Assembly (NCBI GenBank): GCA_946497905.1
Contig: CAMMMI010000081.1
Span: 1-7,843, forward strand
Direction of reading: 5' to 3'
From: an uncultured Clostridium sp.
Lineage (GTDB): Bacteria; Bacillota; Clostridia; TANB77; CAG-508
DNA length: 7,843 bases
The translations under genes were made by a program, and so were the position numbers. Shown here piece by piece: positions 1 to 6,097 of the stretch. The notes beneath the pieces are model-generated. The model ran no database searches, was not told where the DNA came from, and saw only the letters and a list, made by a program, of their open reading frames with translations. Within the stretch, counting starts at the first letter, position 1; every line of letters begins with the position of its first letter.

Positions 1-19
1 TTAATTTTTTTACAAGAAT

Positions 20-67
20 TAAACAAAGGTACTATATATAAAATTTTATATATAGTACCTTTGTTTA
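20..67. terminator. Perfect 48-bp palindrome, probable bidirectional terminator
   Basis: Bases 20-43 and 44-67 are exact reverse complements (24 of 24), with a GGTACT/AGTACC core and an AAAATTTT centre that would form the loop. As RNA this is a long hairpin whose 3' arm ends in a T-rich run (TTTGTTT), so it can end transcription of whatever lies left of the window. The A-rich left arm gives the same property on the other strand. No gene end can be placed in the first 19 bases. It could instead be a small palindromic repeat; only finding copies elsewhere would separate the two. Confidence 0.6.
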
Positions 68-230
68 TGAATTTACAATTTTATAAGAAATAAAAATAAA
101 TATAAAATAGTATAGTTAAAAATTCCAATTTTGGACGCGTCACCAAATTGGTAAATTGATAATTTCTTAATTTTCTATTAAACTTACAAAAATGTAAGAT
201 TAATTAGTATGCTAAATAAAAATTAAGTGA
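68..230. other. Non-coding region with two small inverted repeats
   Basis: No open frame of note on either strand. It contains an imperfect GC-rich hairpin at 125-151 (CCAATTTTGG and CCAAATTGG arms around ACGCGTCA, with GACGCGTC itself palindromic) and a perfect CTTACA-AAAA-TGTAAG inverted repeat at 183-198. The rest is plain AT-rich DNA. The first could be an RNA hairpin or protein site. The second lies just upstream of the probable promoter for the gene at 306 and has the form of an operator. Neither matches a regulator site I can name. Confidence 0.4.
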
Positions 231-236
231 TATAAT
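228..236 (+). promoter_or_regulatory. Probable extended -10 promoter for the gene at 306
   Basis: TG-A-TATAAT (228-236) is a perfect -10 hexamer with the TG extension. No good -35 lies 16-18 bases upstream, as is usual for extended -10 promoters. It would give an mRNA leader of about 60 bases. The CTTACA/TGTAAG palindrome at 183-198 would sit around -50 to -60. Read from consensus only. Confidence 0.45.
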
Positions 237-305
237 ATAAATTAAATAATATAAAAAATCAAAACATTAAAATTAATAATAGTAAAAAAGCACAGGAGAA
301 ATACA

Positions 306-959
306 ATGAAACACAATAAATCAGAAGAGATAATAAAAATTTTTTGGGTATTTATAATAGCAAGTATAATAGGGTACATATATGAAATGATAGTAGTATT
401 AGTACAAAAAGGTTTTTTTGAATGTAGGCAAGGATTGATATATGGTCCATTTATACCTGTTTATGGTATTGGAGCTATTGTATATTATCTATTTTTCAAC
501 AAAATAAAAACAAGAAATAAATTAAAGATATTTTTATTATCCATGATATTAGGAGGAATAACAGAATATTTATGCTCATTTGTGCAAGAAATGGTATTTG
601 GAACAATATCATGGGATTACACATATCTACCATTTAATATAAATGGTAGGACGAGTTTATTGCATTGTACATATTGGGGAATTGCAGGAATCATGTATAT
701 AATGTGGATAGAACCATTAATAGATAAGTTAAGTAAAATATCAGACAAAAAAATTACAAAATTAGTAACAATAATTGTTGCAATATTTATGTTATTAAAT
801 ATAATAATTTCATGTATAGCAATATATAGACAAAAACAAAGATTAATGAATATTGAACCAAAAAATGAAATAGATAAATTTTTAGATACATACTATCCAG
901 ATGAATATTTAGATAAAATCTATGCAAATAAAAAGAATATTGCTATTATTAATAACTAA
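306..959 (+). CDS. CmpB/DUF1113-family membrane protein (putative ABC-transporter type IV)
   Basis: A 217-residue integral membrane protein with about five hydrophobic segments (roughly 11-34, 47-65, 73-95, 122-139, 151-172) and a charged C-terminal tail. The family marks are GYIYE (23-27), GPFIPVYG (47-54), and WDYTYLPFNINGR (103-115) followed by a WG at 124-125. These match the Firmicutes family called putative ABC-transporter type IV (Pfam PF06541, formerly DUF1113), whose biochemical role is not settled. No ATPase lies next to it, so a transport role rests on the family name alone. The start is ATG 306, behind AGGAG at 294-298 with seven bases of spacing. The gene appears to be transcribed alone from the promoter near 230; no clear terminator follows. 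The polar tail from about 175 is longer than the core motif region and may be cytosolic. Confidence 0.82.
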   Translation: MKHNKSEEIIKIFWVFIIASIIGYIYEMIVVLVQKGFFECRQGLIYGPFIPVYGIGAIVYYLFFNKIKTRNKLKIFLLSMILGGITEYLCSFVQEMVFGTISWDYTYLPFNINGRTSLLHCTYWGIAGIMYIMWIEPLIDKLSKISDKKITKLVTIIVAIFMLLNIIISCIAIYRQKQRLMNIEPKNEIDKFLDTYYPDEYLDKIYANKKNIAIINN

Positions 960-1068
960 TATATGTTAATTATATGAAGTCATAAAATAATTTGTCTTAT
1001 AAAATATTTTAATTTTTAAATATAAAAACAAATATATTTAATATGCTAGATAGAAAAGGAGAAAACAA

Positions 1069-1659
1069 ATGAAAGAAATATATATTATTTTAACACATAC
1101 AGGAACAACTTTATCAAAAATCATAAAATCATATACGAAAGATGAATTTTCACATGTATCAATTTCTTTAGATATAAATTTAGAAAATATGTATAGTTTT
1201 GGTAGAATACATCCATATAATCCTTTTTGGGGTGGATTTGTCCACGAACATATAAATCTTGGAACATTTAAAAGATTTAGAAATACAAAAGCACAAATAT
1301 ATTCATTAGAAATTACAGACAAACAATATGAAATTATTGAAAAACTAATTAATCATATGAATAATTACAGGAATTTATATAAATTTAATGCTTGGGGATT
1401 ATTTGGAGTCGGTTTTAATAAAAAAATAAAAATAAAACACGGATTTTATTGTGCAGAATTTGTAAAATATGCATTAAAAAAAGCAAACGTAAAGATAGAA
1501 TTACCCGAACTAGTTAGACCAGAAAATTTTAAAAATATAGAAAATGCAAAGATAATTTATAAAGGATTGCTTAGAGAATATAGAAAAACAAAAGTAAAAC
1601 CTCTTGAGTATATAAAAAATGGACTTGAAGTAATAAAACGTAAAGAAGGAATTATATAA
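1069..1659 (+). CDS. Permuted papain-like (YiiX/NlpC-P60-like) hydrolase
   Basis: A 196-residue protein with the layout of circularly permuted NlpC/P60 (papain-like) enzymes of the YiiX/YebB type. A strand and small-residue loop at 4-16 leads to the histidine motif FSHVSI (His29), and the nucleophile motif YCAEFV (Cys128) lies near the C-terminal side at the start of a helix. His-before-Cys order is the sign of the permutation. Related proteins act as amidases or peptidases on peptide, lipid or cell-wall amide bonds; the substrate here cannot be told. There is no signal peptide or membrane segment, so it is probably cytosolic, which argues against direct wall cleavage. ATG 1069 follows AAGGAG at 1056-1061 with good spacing. 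No convincing promoter lies in the 109-base gap before it, so read-through from the gene at 306 is possible. The MITE-like element begins 21-29 bases after the stop. Confidence 0.7.
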   Translation: MKEIYIILTHTGTTLSKIIKSYTKDEFSHVSISLDINLENMYSFGRIHPYNPFWGGFVHEHINLGTFKRFRNTKAQIYSLEITDKQYEIIEKLINHMNNYRNLYKFNAWGLFGVGFNKKIKIKHGFYCAEFVKYALKKANVKIELPELVRPENFKNIENAKIIYKGLLREYRKTKVKPLEYIKNGLEVIKRKEGII

Positions 1660-1680
1660 TAATATGAAAGTTATTTTGTT

Positions 1681-1688
1681 TTCAGAAA
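1681..1688 (+). repeat. Target-site duplication, left copy
   Basis: TTCAGAAA directly abuts the left inverted repeat of the MITE-like element and is repeated exactly at 1927-1934. The last base overlaps an alternative placement of the element's end. Confidence 0.7.
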
Positions 1689-1926
1689 GTTCCGATTCAC
1701 AACTGTAATAGACCATAGTACATCAATAAATATAGTATTTTTCGGTTCAATACATAATTTAAAAAATTCTAAATTAATTTTTTGGTGTCCTTTCACTTAG
1801 TCCTCGCTTCGCTCGACGTGAACATTACCCAAAAAATTAATAAAGAATTTCTAAAATTATTCCTATCACATTCAAAATACTATATTTATTGATGTACTAT
1901 GGTCTACTGCGGTTGTGAATCGGAAC
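1689..1926. mobile_element. MITE-like palindromic element, 238 bp
   Basis: The ends are long terminal inverted repeats: 1688-1741 and 1874-1927 are reverse complements at 51 of 54 positions, starting GTTCCGATTCACAAC. An inner pair, 1754-1785 and 1829-1860, matches at 28 of 32, and a third short pair TTCAC/GTGAA (1792-1796, 1818-1822) surrounds a GC-rich apex (CCTCGCTTCGCTCG). The whole element therefore folds into one long stem. It is bordered by the 8-base direct repeat TTCAGAAA at 1681-1688 and 1927-1934. There is no transposase or credible ORF inside, which defines a non-autonomous element. An alternative reading extends the inverted repeat by two bases each side (AAGTTCC...) and leaves a 4-base duplication CAGA. 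The family of the mobilising transposase cannot be told from this. Confidence 0.82.
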
Positions 1927-1934
1927 TTCAGAAA
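1927..1934 (+). repeat. Target-site duplication, right copy
   Basis: TTCAGAAA directly follows the right inverted repeat and is identical to 1681-1688, as expected from staggered-cut insertion with an 8-base duplication. Confidence 0.7.
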
Positions 1935-1964
1935 TAGCAATGTAAAAACTTATATAATTTTCTA

Positions 1965-1993
1965 TTGTTTTATTATTAATTTTGTGATAATAT
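1965..1993 (+). promoter_or_regulatory. Candidate promoter for the gene at 2079
   Basis: TTGTTT (1965-1970), a 17-base spacer, then TAATAT (1988-1993) preceded by TG at 1985-1986. This is a reasonable sigma-A-like match in a region where chance matches are frequent. It lies just outside the right end of the MITE-like element, so the gene would keep its own promoter despite the insertion. Confidence 0.4.
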
Positions 1994-2030
1994 ATTTATA
2001 CTAATAGCATAGGAAAATAGTTAAAATTTT

Positions 2031-2059
2031 GGCTATGTCAAATTTGATTAAGCCTTTTT
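2031..2059 (+). terminator. Possible attenuator in the leader of the gene at 2079
   Basis: GGCT (2031-2034) pairs with AGCC (2051-2054), enclosing the palindrome TCAAATTTGA (2038-2047), and is followed directly by TTTTT (2055-2059). This has the form of a weak intrinsic terminator sitting between the candidate promoter and the ribosome binding site. An alternative pairing, CATAG (2008-2012) with CTATG (2033-2037), would use the same GGCT bases and could act as an antiterminator. The stems are short, so this is tentative. Confidence 0.3.
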
Positions 2060-2078
2060 AGAAAGGAATGTATAAAAA

Positions 2079-2339
2079 ATGACTTTGAAATTCATAACAG
2101 ATTATATAGATAATAAAATTAGAAAAGATGAAAACAAAGTAGTATTTTCATTTTATGAAATAAGAATTAAATTAGATTTATCAGAAGAAGAGACAGATGA
2201 ATTTTTAAAATTAAGTAGAACTAGATTAGAAAATTTAGGATATCAAGTATATTTTACAGGAGCAAAATATCCATATAATAATTCAGAAATGGTTGTGCAA
2301 GCAAATGAACTAATGGTAGCAATAAAAAATAATATATAA
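2079..2339 (+). CDS. Small hypothetical protein, winged-helix-like
   Basis: An 86-residue protein that I do not recognise by name. The pattern suggests a winged-helix fold: a first helix (about 3-15), a short strand VVFS, helix FYEIRIKL (25-32), a long charged helix after LSEEE (about 35-52), then a beta hairpin QVYFTGAKYPYNN (56-68) and a final helix. That would fit a small DNA-binding protein or a replication or partition accessory, but this is read from predicted secondary structure only. There are no cysteines, no membrane segment and no signal peptide. The start ATG 2079 follows AAAGGA at 2062-2067 with slightly long spacing (11 bases). It stands alone between its own candidate promoter and a clear terminator at 2346-2375. 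Confidence 0.7.
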   Translation: MTLKFITDYIDNKIRKDENKVVFSFYEIRIKLDLSEEETDEFLKLSRTRLENLGYQVYFTGAKYPYNNSEMVVQANELMVAIKNNI

Positions 2340-2345
2340 ATAAGA

Positions 2346-2375
2346 TAGACAGATAATCATTTCTGGTCTATTTTT
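2346..2375 (+). terminator. Intrinsic terminator after the gene at 2079
   Basis: TAGAC-AGA (2346-2353) pairs with TCT-GGTCTA (2362-2370) with one bulged base and an 8-base loop, followed by TTTTT (2371-2375). It begins seven bases after the stop codon, the normal place for a rho-independent terminator. Confidence 0.75.
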
Positions 2376-2381
2376 ATATTT

Positions 2382-2387
2382 TATAAT
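2382..2387 (+). promoter_or_regulatory. Possible -10 box for the gene at 2416
   Basis: A perfect TATAAT lies between the preceding terminator and the ribosome binding site at 2402. No good -35 is present 16-18 bases upstream, where the terminator hairpin sits. The strong terminator upstream implies some promoter must be here. Confidence 0.35.
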
Positions 2388-2415
2388 AATATATATAAAT
2401 GAAAGGAGATTGAAA

Positions 2416-3051
2416 ATGAAAGTATTATTAGTAAATGGAGGACCACATAAAGATGGATGTGTAAATACTGCATTAGAAGAAATTGAGAAAACACTAAAAG
2501 AAGAAGGTATAAATTCAGAAATATTTTGGATAGGAATAAAACCAATATCAGGTTGTATTGCATGTAATACATGTATAAACACAGGAAAATGTGTATTTGA
2601 TGATGTAGTGAATGAATTTGTAGAAAAAGCAAAGGAAGCAGATGGATTTATATTTGGTTCACCAGTTCATTATGCAGGAGCAACAGGAGCAATTACATCA
2701 TTTATGGACAGAGTATTTTATTCAGCATTTAATGGAGGAAAGGCAGATAGATTTATGTTTAAACCAGCAGCAACAGTTAGTTCGGCAAGAAGAGCTGGAA
2801 CAACAGCGACTTATGACCAATTAAATAAATATTTTGGAATAAGTCAAATGCCAATTATTTCATCAAGATATTGGAATATGGTACATGGCAAGACACCAGA
2901 AGAAGTAAAAAAAGATGAAGAAGGTTTACAAATAATGAGAATTTTAGGAAGAAATATGGCATTTTATTTAAAATGTATTGAAGCTGGTAAAGAAAAAGGA
3001 ATAAAATTGCCAGAACAAGAAAAAACGAATTTAACAAATTTTATAAGGTAA
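2416..3051 (+). CDS. NAD(P)H-dependent FMN oxidoreductase, flavodoxin fold with four-cysteine motif
   Basis: A 211-residue protein of the NADPH-dependent FMN reductase/flavodoxin-like family. The first strand MKVLLVNGG and loop PHKDGCVNT (10-18) form the FMN phosphate site. GCIACNTC-INTGKC (46-59) holds four cysteines spaced C-x2-C-x2-C-x5-C (47, 50, 53, 59), and GSPVHYAGATG forms the second flavin loop. The cysteine pattern resembles the compact 4Fe-4S site of iron-sulfur flavoproteins (Isf). Many Firmicutes relatives keep this motif, and whether it binds a cluster here is inference. The likely role is cytosolic electron transfer or reduction of quinones, azo or nitro compounds, or iron. ATG 2416 is preferred because AAAGGAGA (2402-2409) sits six bases upstream; TTG 2410 in the same frame abuts the ribosome binding site and is too close. 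Terminators on both sides make this a single-gene unit. Confidence 0.85.
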   Translation: MKVLLVNGGPHKDGCVNTALEEIEKTLKEEGINSEIFWIGIKPISGCIACNTCINTGKCVFDDVVNEFVEKAKEADGFIFGSPVHYAGATGAITSFMDRVFYSAFNGGKADRFMFKPAATVSSARRAGTTATYDQLNKYFGISQMPIISSRYWNMVHGKTPEEVKKDEEGLQIMRILGRNMAFYLKCIEAGKEKGIKLPEQEKTNLTNFIR

Positions 3052-3059
3052 TATCTATT

Positions 3060-3096
3060 AAACCCAAAATGTTATAAAAAGACATAGAGGGTTTTT
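3060..3096 (+). terminator. Intrinsic terminator after the flavoprotein gene
   Basis: AAACCC (3060-3065) pairs with GGGTTT (3089-3094), with a second pair ATGT/ACAT (3069-3072, 3082-3085) inside, and a run of T follows (3092-3096). It starts nine bases after the stop codon. Confidence 0.75.
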
Positions 3097-3228
3097 ATTA
3101 TGTTAAATATTAAAAAAATAAAAAATAACAAAAAACGAAACATATTATAGAAAACAAGATATCAATATTGAAAATATTTCATACATTTGTTATGTAAAAT
3201 AATATTTAGATAAATATCAAAATAACTA
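3097..3228. other. AT-rich intergenic stretch, nothing recognised
   Basis: No coding frame with a ribosome binding site, no RNA gene and no clear repeat was seen between the terminator at 3096 and the promoter at 3229. The only short ATG frame (from 3100, 16 codons) lacks a Shine-Dalgarno sequence. Confidence 0.5.
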
Positions 3229-3257
3229 TTGACACCAAGAATAAAATAAGGTAAATT
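3229..3257 (+). promoter_or_regulatory. Sigma-A-type promoter of the ABC exporter operon
   Basis: A perfect TTGACA (3229-3234), a 17-base spacer and TAAATT (3252-3257) make the best -35/-10 pair on the + strand of this window. It predicts an mRNA leader of about 105 bases before the ABC ATPase gene. No regulator gene such as a GntR-type repressor lies next to it, and no obvious operator is seen. Confidence 0.65.
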
Positions 3258-3367
3258 TGAAAATGAAGGTAGGAAGGAAAGAATAATAATAAAAAAATTT
3301 TTCTATTTTAATTACAATATATTAATTATATTTATTTTATAAAAATAAGAAATAGGAGGTACAAAAA

Positions 3368-4090
3368 ATGATTGAAATAAAAAATGTTTCAAAATCTTAT
3401 GTAAAAGGCAAAAAATCAATAGATAATATAAATCTTGAAATAAAAAATGGTGAGATATTTGGATTTTTAGGACCAAATGGAGCAGGAAAAACAACAACAA
3501 TTAGAATGATAACAGGTATTTTAAATATAGACGAAGGAGATATTTTAATAGATGGAAAAAGCATTACAAAAGAACCATTAGAGGCAAAGAAAAACTTTGG
3601 GTTTGTGCCAGATAGCCCAGATATGTTTTTAAAATTAAAAGGCATAGAGTATCTAATGTTTATGGCAGATGTATATGATGTGCCACAAAGTGAAAGAAAG
3701 CAAAAAATAGAAGAACTAACAAAAAAGTTTGAAATATATAATGAACTAAATAATCAAATACAAAGCTATTCACATGGTATGAGACAAAAAATTGTAATAT
3801 GTGGAGCTTTGCTTTCTGAACCAAAAAATTGGATATTAGACGAGCCAATGACTGGGCTAGATCCAAAATCATCTTATGACCTAAAAGAAATGATGAGGGA
3901 ACATGCAAAATCAGGAAAAACAGTATTTTTCTCAACACATATATTAGAAGTTGCAGAAAAATTGTGTGATAGAGTTGGAATTATAAATAATGGAAAATTA
4001 GTATTTGTAGGAACATTTGATGAGATGAAACAAAAATTCAAAGAAAATGCATCACTTGAAGATTTATTCCTAGAAATAACAGAAAAATAG
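3368..4090 (+). CDS. ABC transporter ATP-binding protein
   Basis: A complete 240-residue ABC ATPase. Motifs in order: Walker A GPNGAGKT (35-42), a Q-loop region in which VPDSP (80-84) carries Asp instead of Gln, a divergent signature YSHGM (134-138), Walker B with WILDEP (155-160, Glu159 catalytic), D-loop GLDP (163-166), and the switch histidine in STHIL (His191). The YSHGM signature and Asp Q-loop are usual in the Firmicutes EcsA/YtrB-like exporter ATPases. It would power the permease encoded immediately downstream, acting as a dimer on the inner face of the membrane. ATG 3368 follows a strong AGGAGGT at 3353-3359. Its TAG stop is 51 bases before the permease start and in the same reading frame. 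Confidence 0.93.
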   Translation: MIEIKNVSKSYVKGKKSIDNINLEIKNGEIFGFLGPNGAGKTTTIRMITGILNIDEGDILIDGKSITKEPLEAKKNFGFVPDSPDMFLKLKGIEYLMFMADVYDVPQSERKQKIEELTKKFEIYNELNNQIQSYSHGMRQKIVICGALLSEPKNWILDEPMTGLDPKSSYDLKEMMREHAKSGKTVFFSTHILEVAEKLCDRVGIINNGKLVFVGTFDEMKQKFKENASLEDLFLEITEK

Positions 4091-4093
4091 TAC

Positions 4094-4105
4094 AAGGAAG
4101 GGGAG
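4094..4105 (+). promoter_or_regulatory. Ribosome binding site far from the permease start
   Basis: The purine run AAGGAAGGGGAG lies 36 bases before the permease ATG at 4142, too far for direct use. It is suitably placed for the short leader frame at 4108. A hairpin at 4111-4133 occupies most of the gap and would shorten the effective distance if folded. Confidence 0.5.
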
Positions 4106-4107
4106 AA

Positions 4108-4149
4108 ATGTATAATATATTTAATATATTATACGGAATATATGGATAA
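4108..4149 (+). CDS. Possible 13-residue leader peptide overlapping the permease start
   Basis: ATG 4108 opens a frame encoding MYNIFNILYGIYG, ending in TAA at 4147-4149, so it overlaps the permease ATG (4142-4144) by a few bases in another frame. It, and not the permease, has a ribosome binding site at normal spacing (AAGGA 4094-4098). This is the geometry of stop-start translational coupling. The peptide itself has no recognisable function, and the frame may be fortuitous. Confidence 0.3.
   Translation: MYNIFNILYGIYG
4111..4133 (+). promoter_or_regulatory. Hairpin between ribosome binding site and permease start
   Basis: TATAATATAT (4111-4120) and ATATATTATA (4124-4133) are perfect complements around a three-base loop. 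All pairs are A-U, so stability is low. If folded it would bring the purine run ending at 4105 close to ATG 4142, leaving about 13 unpaired bases in all; if open, the leader frame is translated through it. A temperature-sensitive or coupling role is speculation. Confidence 0.4.
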
Positions 4150-5803
4150 AGTTTTAAAATTGACAAAAATATTTCTTAAAAATTCTTTTTCTAATATGAA
4201 TGCAAGAATGGGAATTTCTAGCAAATCAAAAGCGAAGTTTTTTGTATATGCTCTATTAATATTATATTTTGCAGGAATTATAATATTTTTAGGTTATAAT
4301 CTACTTGATGGTTTAATACAAATACATCAAGAAACTATATTTGTTGGAATGATTTTATTTTTAATATTTGGCTTAGCAGTTGTACAAACAATATTTTCAA
4401 GTATTAATATTTTATATTTTACAAAAGATAATGAGTATTTATTACCACTGCCATTAAAACCATACCAAATTATACTTGCAAGAACAAATGTAATGCTAAT
4501 TGTAGAATATGCAATCATATTTTTATTGGGGTTAATTCCACTTGTTATGTATGGTATATTAACAGGAGCAGGAGCAATTTATTATATAACAATGCTATTT
4601 GCTATAATATTATTACCAATCTTACCCATATTATTAATTAGCATAATTGTAATGATTATAATGAGTTTTGCAAGATTAACAAAAAATAGAAATAGATTTC
4701 AATTAATTGCTTCTTTATTAGTTTTAGCAATTATATTGATTTTTTCAACATCTATGAGTGGCGTAAAACAAAATATATCAAATGAAGAAATGGCTCAAAT
4801 GCTAGTACAAGCAAATGGGATGATTGATATTGTAAAAGGATATATACCAACAGTTGATTATTTAATAGAAGCATTAACAACAAATTCATTATTTACAATG
4901 ATAATAGAAGTATTAAAAGCACTTGCAATTACAATTATAGGTTTTATTTTATATATGTTAATTGCACAAAAAATATATTTTAAAGGATTAGTTGGTAATT
5001 TATTTGGAGGAGGAGCAAAAAGTACAAATAAACAAATAAATCAAAATCAATATAAAAACAGTAAACTTTATAAAAGCTACGTAGGCAAAGAATTTAAATC
5101 TATGATTCGAACACCAGTATTTTTAATGCAATGTTTATTACCAGCAGTTTTAATACCAATAGTAATGATAGTAGTCTCTTTTGCCGGAATTAATAGCGAA
5201 GAAAATGGGTTTCAAGAATTATCACAAATGCTAAGTTCAATGCAGTTAAATTCATTTATGGTGGTTTGTGTTATATTAGGTATAATTCAATTCTTTACAA
5301 TGTTTATATATGTATCAATAACAGCAGTATCAAGAGATGGAGAAAATGCAGTATTTATGAAATATATACCAGTTTCATTATACAAACAATATATATACAA
5401 AATAATACCTAATATATTGATGAATATTATAACAATTATGGTTACACTTGCAATTGCTCAATATATTGTACATTTGCCAATTAGTACTTTAATTTTATTA
5501 TTTATAGTTTCAACAATAATTGCAGTGTTGCAGAGTATATTAATGATTATAGTAGATTTGAAAAGACCAAAATTAAATTGGGATTCAGAATATGCAGTTG
5601 TAAAACAAAATTTTAATTTAATATTTCCTATGATATTTTCAATGATTAATATAGCAATAATAGTTGTAGCAGTTTGCTTATTAAAAGATATTAATGTATA
5701 TTTAGGACTTGCAATTTTAGGAATAGTATTTATTATACTTACTGTTATAACAAATAAGTATTTGAAAAATAAACAATATGAGTTAGCTAATAAGATAATG
5801 TAG
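4142..5803 (+). CDS. ABC exporter permease, about 12 transmembrane segments
   Basis: A 553-residue polytopic membrane protein, the partner of the ATPase at 3368. Two halves, each with about six hydrophobic segments (roughly 33-55, 66-92, 117-140, 147-176, 187-204, 254-280, then 330-349, 371-397, 420-443, 448-471, 491-514, 517-537), are joined by a polar region near 285-320. NEYLLPLPLKPYQIILAR (97-114) and IPVSLYKQYIYK (409-420) occupy equivalent places and are likely the coupling helices that touch the ATPase. DLKRPKLNW (472-480) is characteristic of this large Firmicutes ABC-2-like exporter family. The length matches full-size members, so it is intact. The substrate is unknown; related systems export peptides, antibiotics or lipids. 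The start is taken as ATG 4142 because no other in-frame start fits, although its ribosome binding site is distant. Confidence 0.85.
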   Translation: MDKVLKLTKIFLKNSFSNMNARMGISSKSKAKFFVYALLILYFAGIIIFLGYNLLDGLIQIHQETIFVGMILFLIFGLAVVQTIFSSINILYFTKDNEYLLPLPLKPYQIILARTNVMLIVEYAIIFLLGLIPLVMYGILTGAGAIYYITMLFAIILLPILPILLISIIVMIIMSFARLTKNRNRFQLIASLLVLAIILIFSTSMSGVKQNISNEEMAQMLVQANGMIDIVKGYIPTVDYLIEALTTNSLFTMIIEVLKALAITIIGFILYMLIAQKIYFKGLVGNLFGGGAKSTNKQINQNQYKNSKLYKSYVGKEFKSMIRTPVFLMQCLLPAVLIPIVMIVVSFAGINSEENGFQELSQMLSSMQLNSFMVVCVILGIIQFFTMFIYVSITAVSRDGENAVFMKYIPVSLYKQYIYKIIPNILMNIITIMVTLAIAQYIVHLPISTLILLFIVSTIIAVLQSILMIIVDLKRPKLNWDSEYAVVKQNFNLIFPMIFSMINIAIIVVAVCLLKDINVYLGLAILGIVFIILTVITNKYLKNKQYELANKIM

Positions 5804-5843
5804 TAATAAATATATAATAATATTGGAGGAAAAAGAAAAATAC

Positions 5844-6097
5844 ATGATAGTACCAGTGGCATATGCTAACAGAGAAAAATATCACAAATATTTGTCAAAC
5901 GACATTAAAATATCTAATAAAATTTATTTCAGCATATACGCAGTTCAAAAACAGCATTTAATATAGATATGGAAATGATAAATAATTTTATTAATTAATT
6001 TGGACTAATATTGCTTGTTTTACTTATGATAATTATGTATTTTGTGTCTTATAAATATCATGCAAAATATATAAAAATAAAGAAGAATAGACTGTAA
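5844..6097 (+). pseudogene. Probable remnant of a small membrane protein gene
   Basis: GGAGGA (5825-5830) precedes ATG 5844, which opens a 40-codon frame (MIVPVAYANREKYHKY...) ending in TAG at 5964-5966. In another frame, residues AFNIDMEMINNFIN run to TAA 5996-5998, after which the same frame continues as FGLILLVLLMIIMYFVSYKY (5999-6058) and a lysine-rich tail to TAA 6095-6097. This is a typical transmembrane helix with a basic end but no start of its own. One frameshift plus one TAA in place of a sense codon would turn the pieces into a single protein of about 80 residues following the ABC operon. I cannot name the family. Chance alignment of AT-rich frames is the alternative. Confidence 0.35.

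Noticed and set aside
1510..1716. A - strand frame running from the MITE-like element into the hydrolase gene
   Set aside because: It is antisense to a well-supported gene, lacks a start signal, and begins inside the inverted repeat.
1681..1934. The long inverted repeat as a simple terminator or a small non-coding RNA gene
   Set aside because: The exact 8-base direct repeats at its borders and the terminal position of the best-matched arms indicate insertion; no U-run follows the stem.
2410..2415. TTG 2410 as start of the flavoprotein
   Set aside because: It directly abuts the AAAGGAGA site, leaving no spacing; ATG 2416 has normal spacing and begins the first beta strand correctly.
3100..3290. 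Short ATG frames before the ABC operon as a leader peptide or lost regulator gene
   Set aside because: The frames at 3100 (16 codons) and about 3264 (7 codons) lack ribosome binding sites and resemble random AT-rich sequence.
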